Source: Arcobacter sp. (GTDB taxonomy: Bacteria > Campylobacterota > Campylobacteria > Campylobacterales > Arcobacteraceae). From it: DNA of 64,000 nt. Numbering within the stretch: the stretch's first letter is position 1; every line of letters begins with the position of its first letter. The stretch is from contig JAIFNA010000003.1 of NCBI GenBank assembly GCA_020048055.1, positions 186,001 to 250,000 on the forward strand, written 5' to 3'. Under the pieces are notes generated by a model. That model did no database searches. It was given only the letters and a program-made list of their open reading frames with translations, and was not told the origin of the DNA. This document shows, piece after piece, positions 37,925 to 47,669 of the stretch. The position numbers were made by a program, and so were the translations under genes.

Positions 37925-38023
37925 TAAGTACCTTTGCATGTTGTTTTTAAATAATAATGAGATTACATTTTAATTACTTTAAGATATTATTATATAATTT
38001 TATTTAAAAACAAGGATATCCTT

Positions 38024-38743
38024 ATGAACATTTTATTATTAGTTTTATTAATATCAATATCACTTTTTGGGAGTAAATTTAAAATAATGACAGAAGATCT
38101 TCCGCCGCAAAATTATCTTGATAAAAAGGGAGAACTTAAAGGTTTTAGCGTTGAAGTTGTAAATCTAATTTTAAAAAGATTAGGATATAACGACGAAAAA
38201 ATAGAAGTTGTCCCTTGGAGCAGAGGTATTGCAACACTTGAAAGTGAACCAAATGCAATCCTTTTTAGTATGGCGTTTACACCTGAGCGAGCAGAAAAAT
38301 TTAAACTAGTTTACCCAATGGCGATAGCAAAAACTTATTTCTTCACCCATAAGGATAGTAAAGTAAAAATTACGGATATTGATGATGCAAAAAAATATAA
38401 GCAAGGTGTTGTCAAAGATTTTTCTCAGCATAAAAACTTAATTAAGGAAGGTTTTACTGATTTTGATTTTTCTCCAGATGTTGAAACGATGGTGCAAAAA
38501 GCTATTTTTAAAAGGGTTGAAGTAATATCTTTGATACCATTTCAATTGTATTCAGAAGAATTTACCCATCTAGATGTTAAATCACTCAAAAAAATAGATC
38601 TATCTTATACGGAAAGCAAACATACAATTGGATTCAATAGAGCATTTCCAGACAGTGAAATAAAAAAATGGCAAATTGAACTTGATAAAATAAAAGCTTC
38701 CGGAGAATTTGATAGGATTTTTAAAAAATATGTGAAAGAGTAA
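38024..38743 (+). CDS. Periplasmic solute-binding protein, family 3
   Basis: The 239-residue protein has a signal peptide (about residues 1-16) and the family 3 amino-acid-type fold: YLDKKGELKGFSVEVVNLI near 28, PWSRGIATLE near 63 and FTPERAEKFKLVYP near 84. No transporter genes are near. Its position divergent to an orphan histidine kinase suggests it might sense ligand for signalling or respond to it; that is inference. Confidence 0.82.
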   Translation: MNILLLVLLISISLFGSKFKIMTEDLPPQNYLDKKGELKGFSVEVVNLILKRLGYNDEKIEVVPWSRGIATLESEPNAILFSMAFTPERAEKFKLVYPMAIAKTYFFTHKDSKVKITDIDDAKKYKQGVVKDFSQHKNLIKEGFTDFDFSPDVETMVQKAIFKRVEVISLIPFQLYSEEFTHLDVKSLKKIDLSYTESKHTIGFNRAFPDSEIKKWQIELDKIKASGEFDRIFKKYVKE

Positions 38744-38760
38744 GCTATTAATTCTAAAAT

Positions 38761-38795
38761 AAAAAAGCCCGAGTAAATCTACTCGGGCTTTTTTA
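38761..38795. terminator. Bidirectional terminator between solute-binding protein and rpsO
   Basis: AAGCCCGAGTA and TACTCGGGCTT form a long GC-rich stem with an AATC loop, flanked by six A and six T. It can end both the plus-strand gene and rpsO. Confidence 0.9.
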
Positions 38796-38813
38796 TCATG
38801 TAAAAAACTAAAA

Positions 38814-39086
38814 TTATTTAGCTCTAATTCCTAAATCTTGTACTAATTTAACAAATGTAGCATATTTTGTTCTTCTTAAATATGTTAGAAGTCTTTTTCT
38901 TTTTCCAACCATTTTTAAAAGTCCAAGTCTTGATGAATGGTCTTTTTTATTGATTTTTAAGTGTTCTGTTAAAACTACAATTTGTTTTGTTAAAATAGCG
39001 ATTTGAACTTCCGCTGAACCTGTATCTTTCTCATCTCTTCTGTATGTTGAGATTATCTCTTGTTTTATGTCCTGATCTAAAGCCAT
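38814..39086 (-). CDS. rpsO: 30S ribosomal protein S15
   Basis: The 90-residue protein is a full uS15, with [14 protein letters not shown] near residue 23, the [22 protein letters not shown] core near 50 and the C-terminal helix. It binds the 16S central domain early in assembly. I use the second ATG, five bases after AGGAGG, which gives the family length; the upstream in-frame codons are leader. Confidence 0.96.
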   Translation of the reverse strand: MALDQDIKQEIISTYRRDEKDTGSAEVQIAILTKQIVVLTEHLKINKKDHSSRLGLLKMVGKRKRLLTYLRRTKYATFVKLVQDLGIRAK

Positions 39087-39165
39087 CATGACCTCCTTGA
39101 TTGGTATATTTGTATTCAATTATCAGTAAAGTTGATAAAAGTTTGGAAGAGTAGCTAAATGCCTC

Positions 39166-39714
39166 TTATACTTTCTTTAAAAAACAAGATAATAATACAA
39201 TCCTTGTTCCATTAACTTTACCCTCAACTTGTTCAGGATTACCATTTAAAATAATTCCCTTAACAAGAGTTCCCCTTTTAGCTGTAAAGTTTGCCCCTTT
39301 AACTTCTAAATCTTTGATAATTGTAACGCTATCACCTTGATTTAAAACTGTTCCATTACTATCTTTTGGGAGTTCTTGAGTCTCACTACTTTCTACTTCA
39401 CTATCAGCCCAAGCCTTAATATCATCTTCAAGATAAAGCATATCAAGTAATTCTTGATTGTTTAGTTTTTTTAATAATCTGTAAGAAACTACTTGAACAG
39501 CTGGTATTTCACTCCACATACTATCACCCAAACATCTAAAATGATTCGAATCTAATACAACATTACCATCTATTTGATTACGACAAGTATCACATACACA
39601 AATCGTTTGTTCAATACTCCCATTGCTTGGTGTAACTTCTAAAGTACTTAAATTTTCCACAGAACCACACAATTCACACTTATGATTTGCTCTTTCTAAT
39701 AATTTTGAATCCAT
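39166..39714 (-). CDS. PhnA/YjdM-family zinc-ribbon protein
   Basis: The 182-residue protein has an N-terminal zinc ribbon with CELCGS near residue 13 and CVCDTC near 34, a central acidic linker and a C-terminal domain starting near GDSVTIIKDLEVKGA (about 126), which is the conserved PhnA part. Despite the name, the family has no firm role in phosphonate use. It stands alone between rpsO and the tRNA. Confidence 0.85.
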   Translation of the reverse strand: MDSKLLERANHKCELCGSVENLSTLEVTPSNGSIEQTICVCDTCRNQIDGNVVLDSNHFRCLGDSMWSEIPAVQVVSYRLLKKLNNQELLDMLYLEDDIKAWADSEVESSETQELPKDSNGTVLNQGDSVTIIKDLEVKGANFTAKRGTLVKGIILNGNPEQVEGKVNGTRIVLLSCFLKKV

Positions 39715-39836
39715 TTTTTCTCTCTTGTTTTTAATTAATGTGGGATATTACACTTGTTTTACTTCTTTAGCAATAAACTACAAAATAGTGATTGATTTGT
39801 TTGAAATATAAAGAATTGTTTGATTTTATTTTTTGA

Positions 39837-39911
39837 TGGAGCGGGAGACGGGATTCGAACCCGCGACCCCAACCTTGGCAAGGTTGTGCTCTACCCCTGA
39901 GCTACTCCCGC
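39837..39911 (-). tRNA. tRNA-Gly (GCC anticodon)
   Basis: The minus strand folds into a full cloverleaf: a seven-base-pair acceptor stem GCGGGAG/CTCCCGC, D-arm with AGCTCAGGGGTAGAG, anticodon stem CAACC/GGTTG enclosing TTGCCAA (anticodon GCC), T-arm GCGGGTTCGAATCCCGT, discriminator T and an encoded CCA end. It reads glycine codons GGC and GGU. Confidence 0.98.
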
Positions 39912-40005
39912 ATCGTTTCTTTTAAAGAGTTGGGATTTTAGCAAAAATATTTTATTTTGTAAAGTATTTTTGCTAATTTTGTTATTTTTTTACCAAAAGG
40001 TTAGT

Positions 40006-41967
40006 TTATCTTTTAACGATCTCTTCAATTTTTCCAACAATTGAAGGGTCTTCAAGAGTTGAAGTGTCTTGAGTTATAGCTTCACCTTTTACGATACTTC
40101 GAAGAATTCTTCTCATAATTTTTCCACTTCTTGTTTTTGGTAAATCTGGCACGAACGCCATCTCATCACAAAGCGCAATCGCTCCGATCTCATTTTTAAT
40201 TATTTTATTTATCTCTTTAGAAAGCTCAAGCTCATCAGCCACTTGGTTCGCTTCAACACTAACTGTTGATTTTAAAACAATGTAAGCAAAAATCCCCTCG
40301 CCTTTAATATCGTGAGGTTTCCCTACAACTGCAACTGCTGCTACATTTGGATGCTTTTTGATAGCTGATTCAACTTCTGCCGTTCCCATTCTATGCCCCG
40401 AAACATTGATAACATCATCAGTTCGTCCTGTGATTGTGATATATTTATCTTCACTCATCATTGCACCATCTCCTGTAAAATAAACAGGCTTTCCATCTTT
40501 TTTACAATCTCCAAAATAAGATTTTACAAATCTTTCGCTATCTCCCCAAATATTTCTAATCATTGATGGCCATGGTTTTGCAATACACATAAACCCTTTT
40601 TCACCTATTTCAGTTGGTGTACCATCCGCTTCAATAATTTCAGCCATAATCCCAGGAAGTGCAAATGTTGCACATGCTGGTTTAATAGGGGTAGCCGCAG
40701 GAAGTGGAGATATCATATGTCCACCCGTCTCAGTTTGCCAATAAGTATCTACGATAGAACATTGGCTTCCACCAACCTCTTCGTAGTACCATTTCCATGC
40801 TGGTGGATCTATTGGCTCACCAACAGTTCCTAAAATTCTAAGAGAACTTAAATCATATTTACTTGGCTCATCTGCACCCATTTTATGAAGCATTCTAATT
40901 GCTGTTGGTGCTGTATAGAATTGATTGATTTTATACTCTTCAACCATTTTCCAACATCTTCCAGCATCAGGGAAAGTTGGCACTCCTTCAAACATCACTG
41001 TTGTTGCACCTGCTGCAAGTGGTCCATATACTATATAAGTATGGCCTGTAATCCAACCTACATCGGCAGTGCACCAGTAAGTATCGTTATCTTTGATGTC
41101 AAATACCCATTCCATTGTCATTTGAGCCCAAAGGATATATCCAGCACTACTATGTTGCACCCCTTTTGGTTTTCCTGTGCTTCCTGAAGTATAAAGCAAG
41201 AAAAGCGGGTCTTCACTATCCATCATCTCAGGCTCACATTTACTTGATTCGTTTTTGATAAGTTCATTATAACTATAATCTCTTCCAGATACCCAAGTGA
41301 TATCTTCCCCATTTCTCTCAACTACACATACTTTTTTAACACATTCACAACCACTTTTTAATGCTTCATCAACAACTGGTTTAAGCATATATGGCTGACC
41401 TTTTCTAAAAGCACCGTCACTTGTTACAACAAGTTTAGCTTCAGCATCGATAATTCTATCTTTTAGGGCTTCCGCACTAAATCCACCAAATACGATAGAG
41501 TGGATAGCACCAATTTTTGCACACGCAAGCATAGTGATAGCAGCTTCAGGAATCATCGGCATGTAAACAACTACACGATCACCTTTTTGGATATCAAATT
41601 GGTTTTTAAACATATTTGCAGTTTTATTTACTTCATACGCTAACTCTCTATAAGTTATTATTCTGCTATCACCATTGTCACCTTCAAAAATAATTGCTGC
41701 TTTATTTTTTTTGGTAGCCAAATGTCTATCCACACATTGGTGGGTAACATTCATTTTTCCACCAACGAACCATTTATAAAATGGTGAATTAGATTCATCC
41801 AAAACAGTATCATATGGCTTAAACCAGTCTATTTTTTCATTCGCAAATCTTCCCCAAGTTCCCTCGTAGTCATCTTTAAATTCGTCCATAAGCTCATTAT
41901 ACTCACACATATTTTTAAATGCTGGGTTTTTAAATCTTGATTTAATCGGATTGAAAATATTACTCAT
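40006..41967 (-). CDS. acs: Acetyl-coenzyme A synthetase
   Basis: The 653-residue AMP-forming ligase has normal length and the motifs [15 protein letters not shown] near residue 264, [14 protein letters not shown] near 415 and [13 protein letters not shown] near 613, whose first Lys after Gly is the regulatory acetylation site in this family. It makes acetyl-CoA from acetate. GGAG precedes the ATG. Divergent from the RsuA-type gene across a 251-base non-coding stretch. Confidence 0.97.
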   Translation of the reverse strand: MSNIFNPIKSRFKNPAFKNMCEYNELMDEFKDDYEGTWGRFANEKIDWFKPYDTVLDESNSPFYKWFVGGKMNVTHQCVDRHLATKKNKAAIIFEGDNGDSRIITYRELAYEVNKTANMFKNQFDIQKGDRVVVYMPMIPEAAITMLACAKIGAIHSIVFGGFSAEALKDRIIDAEAKLVVTSDGAFRKGQPYMLKPVVDEALKSGCECVKKVCVVERNGEDITWVSGRDYSYNELIKNESSKCEPEMMDSEDPLFLLYTSGSTGKPKGVQHSSAGYILWAQMTMEWVFDIKDNDTYWCTADVGWITGHTYIVYGPLAAGATTVMFEGVPTFPDAGRCWKMVEEYKINQFYTAPTAIRMLHKMGADEPSKYDLSSLRILGTVGEPIDPPAWKWYYEEVGGSQCSIVDTYWQTETGGHMISPLPAATPIKPACATFALPGIMAEIIEADGTPTEIGEKGFMCIAKPWPSMIRNIWGDSERFVKSYFGDCKKDGKPVYFTGDGAMMSEDKYITITGRTDDVINVSGHRMGTAEVESAIKKHPNVAAVAVVGKPHDIKGEGIFAYIVLKSTVSVEANQVADELELSKEINKIIKNEIGAIALCDEMAFVPDLPKTRSGKIMRRILRSIVKGEAITQDTSTLEDPSIVGKIEEIVKR

Positions 41968-42081
41968 CTTTAGTCTCCATTTTTAGTTTAATTATTAGTA
42001 AAATTGATTATAAGTGTAGTGTATAGCATTTTAATAGCATTTGAATTTTCATTTAATCTATAAAATTCTTATGTAAAATTG

Positions 42082-42096
42082 GTTACTTTTTGTAAC
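42082..42096. promoter_or_regulatory. Inverted repeat GTTAC-N5-GTAAC between acs and pseudouridine synthase
   Basis: A perfect five-base inverted repeat with a TTTTT spacer lies 115 bases upstream of the acs start. It is a candidate operator for acs or its divergent neighbour. No cognate regulator is recognised; the rest of this 251-base stretch shows only A/T-rich promoter-like sequence. Confidence 0.3.
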
Positions 42097-42218
42097 AAAA
42101 AAATTACTTTTTCCAGTTCATTTGTGTTTTAAAGGAAATATTTCAACAAAAATCAATACACAAAATCTTCTAAAAGGTGTTAAACGCTAATATTCCAAAA
42201 AATATTAAAGGCTTTAAA

Positions 42219-42902
42219 ATGGAGATCAAACGATTAGATGGATTCTTATCTAAACTTGGCTATTGCTCAAGGGGAGATGCTAGAAAATTTCTTAAAATCC
42301 ATGAAGTTAAAGATGGGGAGATTAGAATTTTTGACCCATCAAAAAAAGTGCTTCATAGCTCAATTACAATAGACAATGAGACATTAGACCCGCTCTCATT
42401 AACGATTTTGATGTATAAGCCAAAAGATGTGGTATGTTCTCACGACGATAGCGGAAAGCTTATCTATTCATTGCTTCCGCCAAGATGGCAAAATAGAAAT
42501 CCAAAAATCTCAACAATTGGAAGATTAGACAAAGACACAACAGGAGCAATTTTAATTAGTGACGATGGTGAATTAAACCATCATCTAACTAGTCCAAAAA
42601 AAGATATACCAAAAGTTTATAAAGTAACACTAGCACACCCTATAAGTGATGACGCGATAGAGATTTTAACAAAAGGTGGGCTTATTTTAAATGGCGATGG
42701 AAAACCACTTTTACCTGCAAAATTAATTAAAATTGATGAGACCACTATACTTTTAGAGATAGTTGAGGGGAGATATCATCAGGTAAAAAGAATGCTTGGT
42801 GCTGTTAAAAATAGAGTTGTCCAACTACACCGAGAAAGTTTTGGGGAGTTTGGGCTTGATGGATTACAAATTGGGGAATATAAAATTTTAACTTTAAAGT
42901 AG
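42219..42902 (+). CDS. RsuA/RluB-family pseudouridine synthase
   Basis: The 227-residue protein has an N-terminal S4 domain (RLDGFLSKLGYCSRGDARKF) and a catalytic domain with GRLDKDTTGAILISDDGEL near residue 101 (catalytic Asp) and GRYHQVKRMLGAV near 180. It isomerises a uridine in rRNA; RsuA (16S U516) is likely, but RluB/E/F cannot be excluded. I choose the ATG at 42219, seven bases after AAAGG, over an earlier in-frame codon. Confidence 0.88.
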   Translation: MEIKRLDGFLSKLGYCSRGDARKFLKIHEVKDGEIRIFDPSKKVLHSSITIDNETLDPLSLTILMYKPKDVVCSHDDSGKLIYSLLPPRWQNRNPKISTIGRLDKDTTGAILISDDGELNHHLTSPKKDIPKVYKVTLAHPISDDAIEILTKGGLILNGDGKPLLPAKLIKIDETTILLEIVEGRYHQVKRMLGAVKNRVVQLHRESFGEFGLDGLQIGEYKILTLK

Positions 42903-42953
42903 TTGGAGTTAAAAAATTGTTAAAATATAGACGATTTTAAAAAAGGATTGATT

Positions 42954-44138
42954 ATGAATTTAGAAAATATAGATAAAAATTATGTGCTACAAACTTATGC
43001 GCGAAATTATGTAAACTTCAAAAAAGGTGATAATGCAACACTCTTTGATGATACAAATAAAGAATATATCGATTTTACAAGTGGAATTGGTGTTGTTTCT
43101 GTTGGACATGGAAACAAAAAAGTTGCAAACGCAATATATGAACAGATATCAAATATTACACACATCTCTAACCTTTTTATGATTGAACCGCAAGCACTTT
43201 TAGCTCAAAAAATTAATTCATTAAGTGGTTATGATGTTGGTGTTTTTTTTGCAAATAGTGGAGCTGAAGCCAATGAAGGCGCTATTAAGATGGCTAGAAA
43301 ATACGGAAGAACAAAAGGTGAACATAAAAGATACAAAATCATAACACTTGAACACTCATTTCACGGCAGAACAATCTCAACAGTAAAAGCAACAGGGCAA
43401 ACAAAATTTCACAGTGATTTTTTTGCGCCATATCCAGATGGCTTTAGTTTTGTAGCAAACCTTGAAGCTATATATCAAGAGATAGATAATGAAACAGTTG
43501 CTGTTATGCTTGAGCTTATCCAAGGGGAAGGTGGAGTGAGTCCATTTGATAAATATGAAATTCAAAAATTAAGTGCTTATCTAAAAACAAAAGATATATT
43601 ATTGATTGTTGATGAAGTTCAAACTGGTGTATTTAGAAGTGGAGAATTTTTAACATCAAAACTTTATGAAATTGAACCCGACATTGTAACTCTAGCAAAA
43701 GGTTTAGGCGGCGGTGTCCCAATTGGAGCGATACTTACAAAACACAAAGAGCTCCTTAGTGCGGGAGATCACGGAAGTACATTTGGCGGAAATTATCTTG
43801 TAACTTCTGCTTCTTTAAGTGTTTTAGAGATTTTAGAAGGGCTCAAAAGTAGCCACCAATTAGATGAAACAATCAACTATTTTGACATAAAATTAACTAG
43901 TTTACTCAACAAATATCCAACAACCATGGAATACAGTACAGGTATCGGGCTTATGAGAGGGATTAAAATTAAAGATGATGAAACCTTAGGAAAAATTGTC
44001 CAAGAAGCTTTTAAAGCTGGTGTTTTAGTCCTTAAAAGCGGGAGAAGCACACTTAGATTTTTACCTCCATTAACAATCACAAAAGATGAAATCGATAAGG
44101 GATTTAAAAGGTTAGAAGATGCCATACAGACTATTTAG
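42954..44138 (+). CDS. argD: Acetylornithine aminotransferase ArgD
   Basis: The 394-residue class III aminotransferase has NSGAEANEGAIKMARK near residue 101, HSFHGRT near 135, LLIVDEVQTGVFRSGEF near 216 and the PLP lysine in LAKGLGGGVPIGA near 245. It transaminates N-acetylglutamate semialdehyde in arginine synthesis, and often also serves lysine synthesis. GGA precedes the ATG at 42954 by six bases. Its end overlaps the TolC-like gene by 20 bases. Confidence 0.92.
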   Translation: MNLENIDKNYVLQTYARNYVNFKKGDNATLFDDTNKEYIDFTSGIGVVSVGHGNKKVANAIYEQISNITHISNLFMIEPQALLAQKINSLSGYDVGVFFANSGAEANEGAIKMARKYGRTKGEHKRYKIITLEHSFHGRTISTVKATGQTKFHSDFFAPYPDGFSFVANLEAIYQEIDNETVAVMLELIQGEGGVSPFDKYEIQKLSAYLKTKDILLIVDEVQTGVFRSGEFLTSKLYEIEPDIVTLAKGLGGGVPIGAILTKHKELLSAGDHGSTFGGNYLVTSASLSVLEILEGLKSSHQLDETINYFDIKLTSLLNKYPTTMEYSTGIGLMRGIKIKDDETLGKIVQEAFKAGVLVLKSGRSTLRFLPPLTITKDEIDKGFKRLEDAIQTI

Positions 44139-45282
44139 TCTATCTTTTATCCTTTTGTCTTCAATTGTTTTTGGAGATGAACTTAAATTATTAGAGACTC
44201 AAAAAAATTCGATTGAACTTTCAAAAACAAAAGCCCTAGAAGATAGTGAAGCAAAAAAATATGAATGGATAAATCCAATAAATTTTCAAACTTCATATTA
44301 TGAAAATGAGCATCTAGGATATGGCTTTAACTCTAAAATATCAATAAATCAGCCGATTTTCAAAAGTGGTGCTATTGAAAGTTCTATGAAATTTGCCCAA
44401 AACTTACTTTATTCAACAAATATTTCAATTGAAATACAGAAGAAAAAACTAATAAAAGATGCTATAAATATCGCCTTTAATCTTAAAAAAATAGATTTAC
44501 AACTTGAACAAACAACGCTTTTATTAGAAAATGCAAAGATAGATTTAAAAATCAAAAAAGAGAGTGTAGCTTATGGTTTGCTTGATATATCTTTTTTAAA
44601 TAATGCGATTTTAAATCAAAACAATATTGAAGCAAAATTATTAGAGTTAAATTTTACAAAAGAAAACTACCTAAACAGCTTTAAAAATCTCTCCTCCCAA
44701 AATCCTTACGAATTAACCTTGCCAGTGCTTTTCATAGTTACAAAAGATGAATTTAAAAAAAATAACCTTGAAATGAAACAAAATGAGCTTCAAACAAAAA
44801 ACAAAGAGGAGCAAATTACAATAACCTCTTCAAGATTTTTGCCATCTTTTAATATAAATGGCTCATACGAAATGGACCATAAAAACGAAAATAAAACAAA
44901 CAATCAACTAGGGGCAGCACTTACTATTCCACTTGATTTTAACTACTATGCGAATCAAAAAAGTGCTAAAGTTGATTTTTTAAAATCAAAACAAGATCTA
45001 GAGATACTAAATAAAAAAGAGGAGATTTTTTTTAATTCAAGCAAATTAAAACTAAATTTACTTGAGTCAAAAATCAAATTAGCAAAAGAAAATATTGAAC
45101 TTTACGATTCACTCCTAAAACAAAATATTGAACTCTCAACAATTGGAGCCAAAACAAAAGATGATATTTTGATTTTGAAAAATACAAAAAATAGCGAGCG
45201 ACTCAACTTATCAATCTATGAGATTGAAAAACAAATTGAACTTCTTGAAATATATGGGAAAATAGAAAATGAAACAATTTAG
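44119..45282 (+). CDS. TolC-like outer-membrane efflux protein
   Basis: The 387-residue product has a signal peptide (about residues 1-19), then a TolC-family arrangement: strand-rich FQTSYYENEHLGYGFNSKI near 56, INQPIFKSGAIESSM near 75 and two long coiled-coil halves. It is shorter than TolC (about 430-490) and no pump or adaptor gene is adjacent. It lies between argD and the methyltransferase with overlapping ends, so it is expressed with housekeeping genes. The cargo is unknown. Confidence 0.78.
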   Translation: MPYRLFSLSFILLSSIVFGDELKLLETQKNSIELSKTKALEDSEAKKYEWINPINFQTSYYENEHLGYGFNSKISINQPIFKSGAIESSMKFAQNLLYSTNISIEIQKKKLIKDAINIAFNLKKIDLQLEQTTLLLENAKIDLKIKKESVAYGLLDISFLNNAILNQNNIEAKLLELNFTKENYLNSFKNLSSQNPYELTLPVLFIVTKDEFKKNNLEMKQNELQTKNKEEQITITSSRFLPSFNINGSYEMDHKNENKTNNQLGAALTIPLDFNYYANQKSAKVDFLKSKQDLEILNKKEEIFFNSSKLKLNLLESKIKLAKENIELYDSLLKQNIELSTIGAKTKDDILILKNTKNSERLNLSIYEIEKQIELLEIYGKIENETI

Positions 45283-46279
45283 CAACTATTTTAATGATTG
45301 GCTTTATGGTGATGATGGCTACTATTCAAACTACAAAACAATAGGTAAAGATGGTGACTTTTTTACAGCAGTTAGTGCTAGTAAACTGTTTGGGGGAGCC
45401 ATTGCTAAACGAATAATTGAGACAATTGAGAGTGGTTTTGTAAGCAAAAATACAACCATACTAGAAATTGGCGCACACCATGGTTACTTGATGGCGGATA
45501 TTATCCAATTTATCTACACTTTAAAACCAGAACTTCTCAAGACTTTAACTTTTGGTATTTTAGAAAGATATGAAAATCTACAAACAAAACAAAAAAACTA
45601 CCTAGAAGAATCATTTGGTAATGCTATAACTTTTCTCCACTACTCAAAATTTGAAGACATAAACTTAAAAGAGGCAATTGTAGTAGCGAATGAGATTTTT
45701 GACGCTTTCCCTTGCGAACTTGTTTATCAAAAAGATGGGTTACTTGAGCAAGCATTTGTAGAGGATAATAAGATTATTTTTTTAAAGTCACAAAACGATG
45801 AACTAATAGAGATTTGCAAAAACCACAATATCACTAAAGGGGAGGTTTCTTTAGAATTTTTACCGTTTGCACAAGAGCTATCAAAAGCTATTGAAAAATT
45901 TGAATTTATCACATTTGATTATGGTGACCACTTTGCTAGAAACGATTTTTCTTGTAGAGTTTACAGCAAACATAGTGTTTATCCTATCTTTGAAGAAAAT
46001 CTACCGCTACATGAGTTATTTAAAAAATCAGATATCACTTATGATGTGAATTTTTCTTTTTTAATTGAGTGTTTTAAAAAAGCTGGTATCTCAAATATTA
46101 TCTACGAGACACAACTAAAAGGGCTTGTGAGATTTGGAATTATAGAGCTACTAGAGATACTACTTAAAAATAGTGATGAAAAAACTTACCTAAGGGAAGC
46201 CAATAAAGTAAAAACACTACTTGAACCAACAGGTATGGGGGATAGATTCAAGGTAGCAGTTTTTAGAAAAACTAATTAA
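45269..46279 (+). CDS. SAM-dependent methyltransferase, MidA/NDUFAF7 family (DUF185)
   Basis: The 336-residue protein shows the DUF185 layout: DGDFFTAVSASKLFGGAIAK near residue 28, SAM-binding EIGAHHGYLMADI near 66 and ANEIFDAFPCELVY near 141. In mitochondria this family methylates an arginine of a complex I subunit; a bacterial role at the homologous NADH:quinone oxidoreductase is inferred. The start overlaps the TolC-like stop by 14 bases. Confidence 0.85.
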   Translation: MKQFSNYFNDWLYGDDGYYSNYKTIGKDGDFFTAVSASKLFGGAIAKRIIETIESGFVSKNTTILEIGAHHGYLMADIIQFIYTLKPELLKTLTFGILERYENLQTKQKNYLEESFGNAITFLHYSKFEDINLKEAIVVANEIFDAFPCELVYQKDGLLEQAFVEDNKIIFLKSQNDELIEICKNHNITKGEVSLEFLPFAQELSKAIEKFEFITFDYGDHFARNDFSCRVYSKHSVYPIFEENLPLHELFKKSDITYDVNFSFLIECFKKAGISNIIYETQLKGLVRFGIIELLEILLKNSDEKTYLREANKVKTLLEPTGMGDRFKVAVFRKTN

Positions 46280-46354
46280 TGAATCCCTAAAAATAATATC
46301 AAAAGTAAGAAAAATGTATAATCTCCGCTTTATAAAAACAATGGAATTTGGTAT

Positions 46355-47668
46355 ATGGAATATTTAATAGTTAGCTTTACTCACAAAAATACTGATATAG
46401 GTACAAGGGAGAAGCTATCATTTGGAAATGAGTTAGAAAAAGAGCTTTTTTTAAAACAAACTTTAGAATCTGAAAATATCAACGAAGCGATGATTATCTC
46501 AACTTGCAACAGGATAGAGCTGATTGCTAGCGTTAAATGTTGTGTAAACTCATCAAATACTCTCTTAAAGCTATTTGCACGCCATTCAAATATAGAGTTT
46601 CATGAGCTTTTTGAAAAAGCTGATATTTATGAAAATATGGCAGCTATTTACCACCTTTTTACAGTAGCATCATCACTTGATAGCCTTGTAGTTGGGGAAA
46701 CACAAATAGCAGGGCAACTAAAAGATTCTTTTAGATTTGCTTTGCAAAAAGAGTTTGCTTCCCAAAAACTATCCCGTGTAATCAATTTTGCATTCAAATG
46801 TGCAGCAAAAGTGAGAAATATAACAAGACTTGGTACTGGTTCTGTTTCTGTTGCATCAACTGCTGTATCCAAAGCAAAACAACTATTCAAAGAGAAATCA
46901 GGGGCAAAAGCTCTAGTAATTGGTGCTGGAGAGATGAGCGAACTAGCTTGTAGACATCTTTTAAAAAGTGGTTTTGATGTTGTGCTTTGTAGTAGAAATA
47001 TCAAAAAAGCAAGGATTGTGGCACACTCTATCACAACAGATGGAAATGGTGAAACATACTCTATGTCCCAAATTGAAGTGAAACCATACGATGAACTTAA
47101 CTCACTCCTGAATTCAATGGAGCTTCTTGTTACTGCAACCTCAGCTCCATATCCGATTATTAAAAAAGAGATGGTTAAAGAGACTTTATTTACAAGACAT
47201 TGGTTTGATATTGCACTTCCTAGAGATATTGAAGAGATAAATATCTCTGGACTAAATATTTACAGTGTTGATGATTTACAATGTATAGTTGATGAAACTT
47301 TAGAGCTTCGAGCTAGTCAAGCAAAAGAAGCTTACAGCATCGTTGGAGCTATGAGTGAGGAGTTTTTTGTATGGCTTCAGTCACTTTCTGTTGAGCCGAT
47401 TATTAAAAATATCAGAACCAAAAGCGATATGATAATTGAAAAAAAACTACAAGCAGCTATAAAAAAACGATTTATAGAGAAAAAAGATGAAGAAAACATC
47501 AAAAAACTTTGTCAAACAATTATGGCTGAGTTTTTACACACACCAACAAAAAAATTAAAAGAGGTTTCAGTCACCCTAAAAGGTGATGAGGTATTAACAA
47601 CTGCACAAAATCTTTTCGGAATCGAGCTTAACGATGAACAAACAAACAATTACAAGGAAATAAATTAA
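46355..47668 (+). CDS. hemA: Glutamyl-tRNA reductase HemA
   Basis: The 437-residue protein has STCNRIELI near residue 49 with the catalytic Cys, [13 protein letters not shown] near 110, the NADPH-binding [14 protein letters not shown] near 190, and a C-terminal dimerisation domain. It reduces Glu-tRNA to glutamate-1-semialdehyde, the first committed step of haem and corrin synthesis. proS follows after one base. Confidence 0.96.
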   Translation: MEYLIVSFTHKNTDIGTREKLSFGNELEKELFLKQTLESENINEAMIISTCNRIELIASVKCCVNSSNTLLKLFARHSNIEFHELFEKADIYENMAAIYHLFTVASSLDSLVVGETQIAGQLKDSFRFALQKEFASQKLSRVINFAFKCAAKVRNITRLGTGSVSVASTAVSKAKQLFKEKSGAKALVIGAGEMSELACRHLLKSGFDVVLCSRNIKKARIVAHSITTDGNGETYSMSQIEVKPYDELNSLLNSMELLVTATSAPYPIIKKEMVKETLFTRHWFDIALPRDIEEINISGLNIYSVDDLQCIVDETLELRASQAKEAYSIVGAMSEEFFVWLQSLSVEPIIKNIRTKSDMIIEKKLQAAIKKRFIEKKDEENIKKLCQTIMAEFLHTPTKKLKEVSVTLKGDEVLTTAQNLFGIELNDEQTNNYKEIN

Positions 47669-47669
47669 A

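Noticed and set aside
46648-47034. A 128-codon minus-strand frame inside hemA
   Set aside because: It overlaps a complete, motif-rich hemA and has no promoter or ribosome site.
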